Shown here: positions 59,158 through 64,000 of the stretch, one piece after another
Layout: each line of letters starts with the position of its first letter
Numbering within the stretch: the first letter of the stretch is position 1
Origin: Papaver somniferum
Taxonomy: Eukaryota; Streptophyta; Magnoliopsida; Ranunculales; Papaveraceae
Length of the DNA stretch: 64,000 nucleotides
NCBI RefSeq assembly: GCF_003573695.1
Contig: NC_039368.1
Location: 79,746,374-79,810,373 of the forward strand
Direction: 5' to 3'
Translations under genes and position numbers: made by a program
Notes under the pieces: model-generated
What the model saw: only the letters and a program-made list of their open reading frames with translations
The model's database searches: none
What the model was told of the DNA's origin: nothing

Positions 59158-59478
59158 TCAAGCTACAAAAGTGAGATTAAACATAAAATAGAAGTGTACA
59201 TGTGTGTTAGAAGCATTGGGTTGCTCATCCATGTATTCATCATATGGATTTGGCTCATAAAAATCATCATCTTGAGTTTGAGTTTGAGTTTGTGTAAAAT
59301 CATGTTCACAATCTAAGAAATCAGCCATTTCTGGATCATTGCTGTAGTTGATATGTTTTCCTAGGTTTTTTAGATGAAGAATGACCCTCCTCATCCTCCA
59401 TTGAATCAAGAAGAAAAATTTTCTCATTTTCTCCTTCTCAATAAAAACTTTGATTTTTCTTTCCCCAAATTTTTTCAT
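59158..59478 (-). pseudogene. Degenerate acidic coding stretch in candidate transposon
   Basis: The minus strand encodes NDPEMADFLDCEHDF, a (TQ)n run and DDDFYEPNPYDEYMDEQPN. A frame slip upstream separates this from MEDEEGHSSSKKPRKTYQL, which has a nuclear-signal-like KKPRK. The sequence looks like the acidic N-terminal region of a transposon or nuclear protein. No catalytic domain is present and the family is not recognised. Confidence 0.35.
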
Positions 59479-59628
59479 CTACACAAACCTTTATAATTCT
59501 GAAAATTATCTTAACCACTAAACAAAAGTTTTAATCACTAATCTAGATTACTAACACTAATACGTAAAAAGTAGATTTGCCGTTAAAAAATATTGGTTAA
59601 GGGGATTTCTGATTTTGTTATTTCACAT

Positions 59629-59695
59629 CATTTTTTTTCTTTATTCAGTAGTATGCCTAATCATTTTTTTTCTTTATTCAGTAGTATGCCTAATA
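59629..59695 (+). repeat. 33-bp tandem duplication
   Basis: CTTTATTCAGTAGTATGCC with its T-run is repeated exactly twice next to the right end of the candidate transposon. Confidence 0.9.
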
Positions 59696-59723
59696 AGATT
59701 TCAGTATGCCCAAAATCATAGTT

Positions 59724-60270
59724 ATTAGAAGAAGTTCTCAATAAAAAAGAAAAGAAAAAAGATTATGCTTGTTGCTCAACTCTTGGTTAAACGAAGCCCA
59801 AGACTCTTGTGGAAGACTATGGGACAACAAAGCCCAAGACTCTTCTTAGAGAAAATGACTATTTAGATGGTGGGCATTTGTTTGATTACAGAATTTGATC
59901 AATGCAAGTTTCACTTCATCATCTACTGATTTTATCATCTGGAAAACAAGAAACAGAGAAAAAACGAACATTCCGAAAGAGATTGATTGACAACAGGGTT
60001 GGAGTTCGGGGAAATGCATATCAACTTAATGGTGAGAAGATATATAAGAAGTTTATCTCTATGGCACTATTCAAGGTGAAATTTACCAACTATGTTAAAG
60101 TACTAGAACCAAACTGACATTTAAGTTTTAAGTGCAGCTGAAGAATATGTAGAAACAACCCTTCAAAGGTAACTTCTTGCTACCAAGAAAAGTTACAAAC
60201 CAATCGTCCAAATTGAAGTGCAGCTGCTTCGTCCCTCATACATTAAATGTCAGAACATACTTCAAGCCTA
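59724..60270. other. Spacer and 3' flank of the small membrane-protein gene
   Basis: A 71-codon open frame at 59902-60117 (+) lacks supporting features. The sequence near 60130-60230 is likely the 3' UTR of the minus-strand gene. Nothing else recognised. Confidence 0.4.
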
Positions 60271-61621
60271 TTACGATTCCTTTGCCAAAGCACCCTCCCT
60301 TTCAATACGGCGTCTTTCTCTCTGCACCAAGTCAATATTAGCAGACTTTCACCAGGACGAGAATTCAAACAACAAATCACATATAAATAATGTACAAAAT
60401 GAACAACAATTGAAAAAAAAAATGGTACGAAGTATGATAATTTGATTGGCAATGGTACAAGCACCTCTTTCATAGAAACCTTCAAATACTCTTGTGTTGA
60501 TTTCTGGGTTTCTTTTCTAATGAGCAATTCAACGAATGGGTCCGAAGCTACAAGTAGGTTTTCATAATGTCAAAAACCGTGCTTCTAATCTGAGGCAGCC
60601 TTTTTTCTTTTCTGATTGTAAGGCTGGCAGTAATGTATAAAGTTTCTATTTCAAGAAAACAAGAAACCAACTTTGTAATCCGAAAACCACATAACAAAAT
60701 TCTTTCTTGATCACATAAGTAGATGTGCTAAATATGAGACCATTACATTACTACCAAATTGAACCGACTCCCAATAGAAAATAGATTTAACTTAAGTGGT
60801 TGAAGCTATCTAGAGAAGTCAAAGTTCCGACCATGTATAACTTGATGACTTGCTTTCAGAACAAGCCTAGGAGCAATGGAATAGCAACATACATAACCGC
60901 ATCTGATCTGAAGGCTAATTATCAATAGAGTAACCAAGCACTTCAATCTATATAATTGGAACTCCTTACTAGCCCAAGACCTCCTATATCTGTATGGAAG
61001 TCTGGCCAAAATGCACCGCCATTCACTTCCATGGAGTATTGGACGTTCTCCATTTTTCAGTTTCAGCCCACACACCCTTCCTATATATTTCAACTTTCAC
61101 ATCTAAGCCTAATGTGGAGAACATTACATTTCACAAGCATATATACAATAATATGAAAATCATGATGATAAGAGTTAAAATACTCAAGCTTCAACTGCCT
61201 ATTTGCATAAACTTATTACCATTCCAGGTTAGATGCTTTATCATCGACTAACACAACAATAAGATAGTGTACTGGACACAACGAGACAAGTCAGTGAGCA
61301 GGGAATACGTCTATGGCTTCATTCAATGAATCCCATGTTACTAAGATAGCTGGGAAAGGCTAGACTAAGCAAATAATTTTGTTGAGAATTGGAGCAATTT
61401 GTAAACAAAATAGGCCTAGATGTGTGTTATTGTGTAGCAGAAGTAAATCACAGTGTATAACAAAAGAAATAGATATAAAACAAGAACACAAGTCTTACCC
61501 TTCTATCCCAGTAAGGTAGGAAGCAGACGAAATCATACACCGGAGAGATCGTTGACAGTAAAACTGCATTGACCCCTAGAAATACCAACATCCCTGTCAT
61601 GGGCCTCGTTCTATGTGGCAT
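60271..61621 (-). CDS. 57-residue single-pass membrane protein, two exons
   Basis: Exon 1 is 61499-61621 (41 codons) and exon 2 is 60271-60321 (16 codons plus TAA), joined across a 1177-bp GT/AG intron in phase 0. The protein begins MPHRTRPMTGMLVFLGVNAV. A hydrophobic segment at ~11-34 follows (LLSTISPVYDFVCFLPYW), then a strongly basic tail spanning the splice (WDRR|RERRRIEREGALAKES). It resembles a short plant protein family of unknown function with a conserved S.I.PVYDFVCF-PYW-RR core. The role is unknown; a small organelle or ER membrane subunit is only inference. The conserved tail across the junction supports the two-exon model. Confidence 0.8.
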
Positions 61622-62424
61622 TTTCTCCCCTCTTTATACCACTAGCATGTAATCAAAAGTTTCTAATCAACAAGAACAAGAACACTGCAGAAAGAAAGAT
61701 ACAAAAATTAATAGGTGAAACTCAAGGGAAATCAAGAAATAAATAACTACAGATTATGATCTCAACACTAACAAACCAAACGGGCAGTAAAAGAACTAAG
61801 CATATACAAGGTTTAGTTTGACCAACATAACCCCTAAAGCAAACAAAGCATGACATGGATAAATTATAAAGCCTGCAGAACACATATAGAGATGATAATG
61901 ATTGGTCTTCTTCAATTGTTTCCAGGAAGAACAATGTCTCCAAATTATCACAAAGAAACTTTTGGTTCAAACTTTTTATCAAACAGGTAAAGTGCATTTG
62001 TTATCCATGTTCATTAACAACATAAAAATTCTTTATTATTTAAGAATCAATCTCTCCCGAGCTTCATGAATCACGGTGACAAAAAAAAACTAAACACAAA
62101 GAACTAAAATAACACAATACAATGCCATAGTGTGCATAACGGAAAAAAACAACAACTTCCATTCGTATCATATATACGTAAAAAAAAGAGAGGAGAAGAA
62201 ACAGGGAGATGCAGATGAAAGTACATCGTCGATAATCAATATATGAGCATAATCAAACGAAGATAACGGATAACTGAGACTTCACCTTTTCAAGCTCATC
62301 TTCTGCTTCAAATTATTTGTTTCTGACCTAATTTTCACCATCAGAAATGGAAGGGTACAAATTGATTGGTGGGGTGGAAATAACACCATGCCGTATTTTT
62401 GACATTTTATCCGCATTTAAATGA
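61622..62424 (-). promoter_or_regulatory. Upstream leader region of the 57-residue protein gene
   Basis: A likely 5' UTR exon lies near 62287-62345 with a donor-like AAAAG|GTGAAG on the minus strand. An acceptor-like ATGCTAG near 61643 leads into the start codon. The intron would be about 640 bases. This leader model is inferred from splice-like sequence only. No repeat or other gene is seen in between. Confidence 0.35.
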
Positions 62425-64000
62425 TTTTTTTTTTGATGAGAACGGAAAATATATTAACTAAGCAATAAAAGTACAGAAGGTCTCCAATTTTAATTTTATT
62501 AAAAATATTAGAGCTAATACTATCTTTTTGCATCCGCTGATTCAGGTAGAAAGATTTGTGGTGTAGTTTTCTGATCCTTGCTTCATTAGCCACTGAGTCC
62601 GCTGCTGCGGTGTGGTCTCTGCTAATGAATTTAACCTCTGCTTGTGGGAGATCCTCTATAATTGAAGTTATTTCCTTTAAAGTGGTCTCTGCTGCCCAAG
62701 AAGAATTAACTCATATTTTGTTGATGTAGTCCGCCAATACTTTATAATCTGTAGCAAAGATAACACTAGATAGAATATTAGCTTGTAACCATTTTACCGC
62801 TAGTAAAAGCGCTTTTGCTTCTGCGTGTATCGCTGAAGAGGACCAATCTGAACCTGCAGAAATATGCAAGAACGCCTCTTGATCTACCGAATAAAGAATG
62901 AAAGCATATCCCATGGATACGTTATCCTTATTATAATATGCATCTGTGAAAATTATCCAGTCCGTCTTGAAGCTATTCCACGAGGGTTTAGACGACTTCT
63001 GTTCCTGGACTTCTTTCTTTCTATGATATTTGGAGGGAGAGGAGGATTGGATGAAATTCTTGATTTGTTGAATCAGAGATGCTGGGTCAGGGATGATTTT
63101 CCTAAAAACTACTTCGCATTTATATTTCCAAATAAACCAAAGTATGTCTGATCACTGATATCCGAAAATTTTGGGCCTGTTATCCATTTTTAAACCCATT
63201 TTATGATAGAGACAGTGTCAATATTTTTATTGATCGCGTCCAAGGAGCAGCCAAACCATATTGATCTAGCGAAAGGGCATTTTCTGAACATATGATCTTC
63301 ATTTTCTATAGCTTGGTGATTGCACATAGGACACTCGGGATTGATCTACGGGTTGTGGGATGCTAGTCTGTTATTGGTTGGAAGCGCTTTTTGGACCAGT
63401 TTCCAAATAAAGAGTCTAATTCGAGGAATTGCCTGTAATTTCCATAGTTTTTTCCAAGGGAATTCCACATTTTCATCATTTTGGTTGATGAGATAAGTGT
63501 AGATGTTTTTTGCTGTGAAGTCCCCAGATTCATGGTGTTTCCATCTGATCCTGGATTCATCATCTGTATTCGGAGTAATAGCTAATATTTTTTCTTTTTA
63601 TTCCCGACGAGAAGAATTCATCTAATTTTTCAGAATCACGGGTTCCTTCGATATTTATTAGCACTTGCACTTTTTGCGGCAAAGGATCCAATCAATCAGT
63701 TGGTTTAATAATGTTTTCCGAATTAGGTATCCAATCGTCTTCCCGTATCCTCGTCCTAGCTCCATTTTTCATTTTCCAAATAAAATTTCCTCTAATGATA
63801 TTGAGTCCTTTTTGAATGTTTGTTCATATCCAAGAGAGCTCATAGTTTCTCGTAGGTTCAAAAGGGCTAGAATTATGGTAATATTTCGCTTCTAGAAGTT
63901 TAACCCACAGTTGTTTTTTTTCCCGATATGACTCTACTGGCAAGCTTCGTTAGAAGCGCTATATTGAAATTATGAGGATTCTTTATTCCCAATCCTCCTT
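62425..64000 (-). mobile_element. 3' end of an L1-type LINE (continues beyond the window)
   Basis: On the minus strand the order is IRLFIWKLVQKALPTNNRLA, then a reverse-transcriptase zinc-binding motif (PECPMCNHQAIENEDHMFRKC, at about 63330-63260). A plant-type RNase H follows: SSSAIHAEAKALLLAVKWL, FATDYKVLADYINKI and FISRDHTAAADSVANEARI, containing the acidic residues expected of the active site. It ends CCGTTCTCATC followed by a ~10-base poly-A (62434-62425), a normal LINE tail. An in-frame TGA near 62711 and stops between the two domains show it is dead. The reverse transcriptase itself would lie to the right of the window. Confidence 0.88.
62540..62960 (-). pseudogene. LINE RNase H domain (broken)
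   Basis: The RNase H-like domain at the C terminus of plant L1 ORF2 degrades RNA in RNA/DNA hybrids. The segment MGYAFILYSVDQEAFL, the EAKALLLAV helix with its Glu, ATDYKVLADY with its Asp and the final HTAAADSVANEA with its Asp are all in one frame. A TGA at 62711-62713 interrupts it between the second and third motifs. Confidence 0.8.

Larger units (their letters stand above)
57661..59723. mobile_element. Candidate DNA transposon with GGCATAC terminal repeats
   Basis: The left end has GTGATTTTAGGCATACC near 57668. The right end, inverted, reads ATGATTTTGGGCATACTG (near 59720) with a second TTAGGCATACTACTG just inside. The ~2-kb interior contains the GTTCGGCT array and a degenerate minus-strand coding stretch. 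No exact target duplication could be found, so the ends are approximate and the superfamily (Mutator-like or hAT-like) is open. Confidence 0.4.

Noticed and set aside
1..64000. CRISPR arrays, bacterial operons, riboswitches, rRNA genes
   Set aside because: None is visible. The spaced palindromic arrays at 33.9, 58.2 and 20.7 kb have no constant repeat with unique spacers and sit in plant transposon DNA.

Overview
This is nuclear DNA from a flowering plant, most likely a eudicot. The evidence is split genes with GT/AG introns, plant-type non-autonomous LTR retrotransposons, an L1-type LINE tail, MITEs and a recognisable plant TIM14 gene. A poppy-family or other basal-eudicot source is only a guess. 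The DNA is AT-rich. About the first 33 kb is nested retrotransposon debris; the real genes lie at 44.8-62.3 kb.

Layout, left part. 1-1512 is LTR-like sequence of another family with a diverged ~226-bp tandem repeat. 1513-8761 is a pol-less copia-type element (here 'family A'), with a truncated 5' LTR, a tRNA-Met-type primer site, a broken Gag-like frame and a complete 3' LTR. 8762-9664 is an inverted piece of a related LTR ('family B'). 9904-19091 is a complete 9.2-kb gypsy-like LARD on the minus strand: two 2.84-kb LTRs, primer site, polypurine tract, TGCAA target duplication and one long frame cut by two TAA codons. It sits inside the 3' internal region of a B element whose LTR is 20098-23209. 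23210-25558 is an A-type interior carrying a broken plant-transposon-domain gene, followed by A LTRs (25559-28475, 28476-30980) and a second inverted B LTR piece (30981-32532).

Middle. 33-34.3 kb holds a Stowaway-like MITE and a palindromic minisatellite. 34.3-44.5 kb is low-gene DNA with many dispersed GTGTACA/TGTACAC palindromes, possibly one large old DNA element. It is split by an intact 2751-bp solo LTR (39387-42137, target duplication GTAAG) and contains one coding-like remnant near 43.9 kb.

Gene island. TIM14/PAM18, the J-domain subunit of the mitochondrial inner-membrane import motor (44830-46867, +), has a near-perfect 44-nt hairpin in its first intron. It is followed by a histidine-rich coding remnant, a tRNA-like pseudogene and an F-box pseudogene (48146-49298, +). 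On the minus strand are a six-exon membrane-anchored alpha/beta-hydrolase (51762-55297) and a two-exon gene for a 57-residue single-pass protein (60271-61621). Between them lies a ~2-kb candidate DNA transposon full of GTTCGGCT/AGCCGAAC motifs. The window ends in the 3' end of an L1-type LINE (62425-64000, -). The genes are ordinary independent plant genes; nothing suggests a shared pathway.
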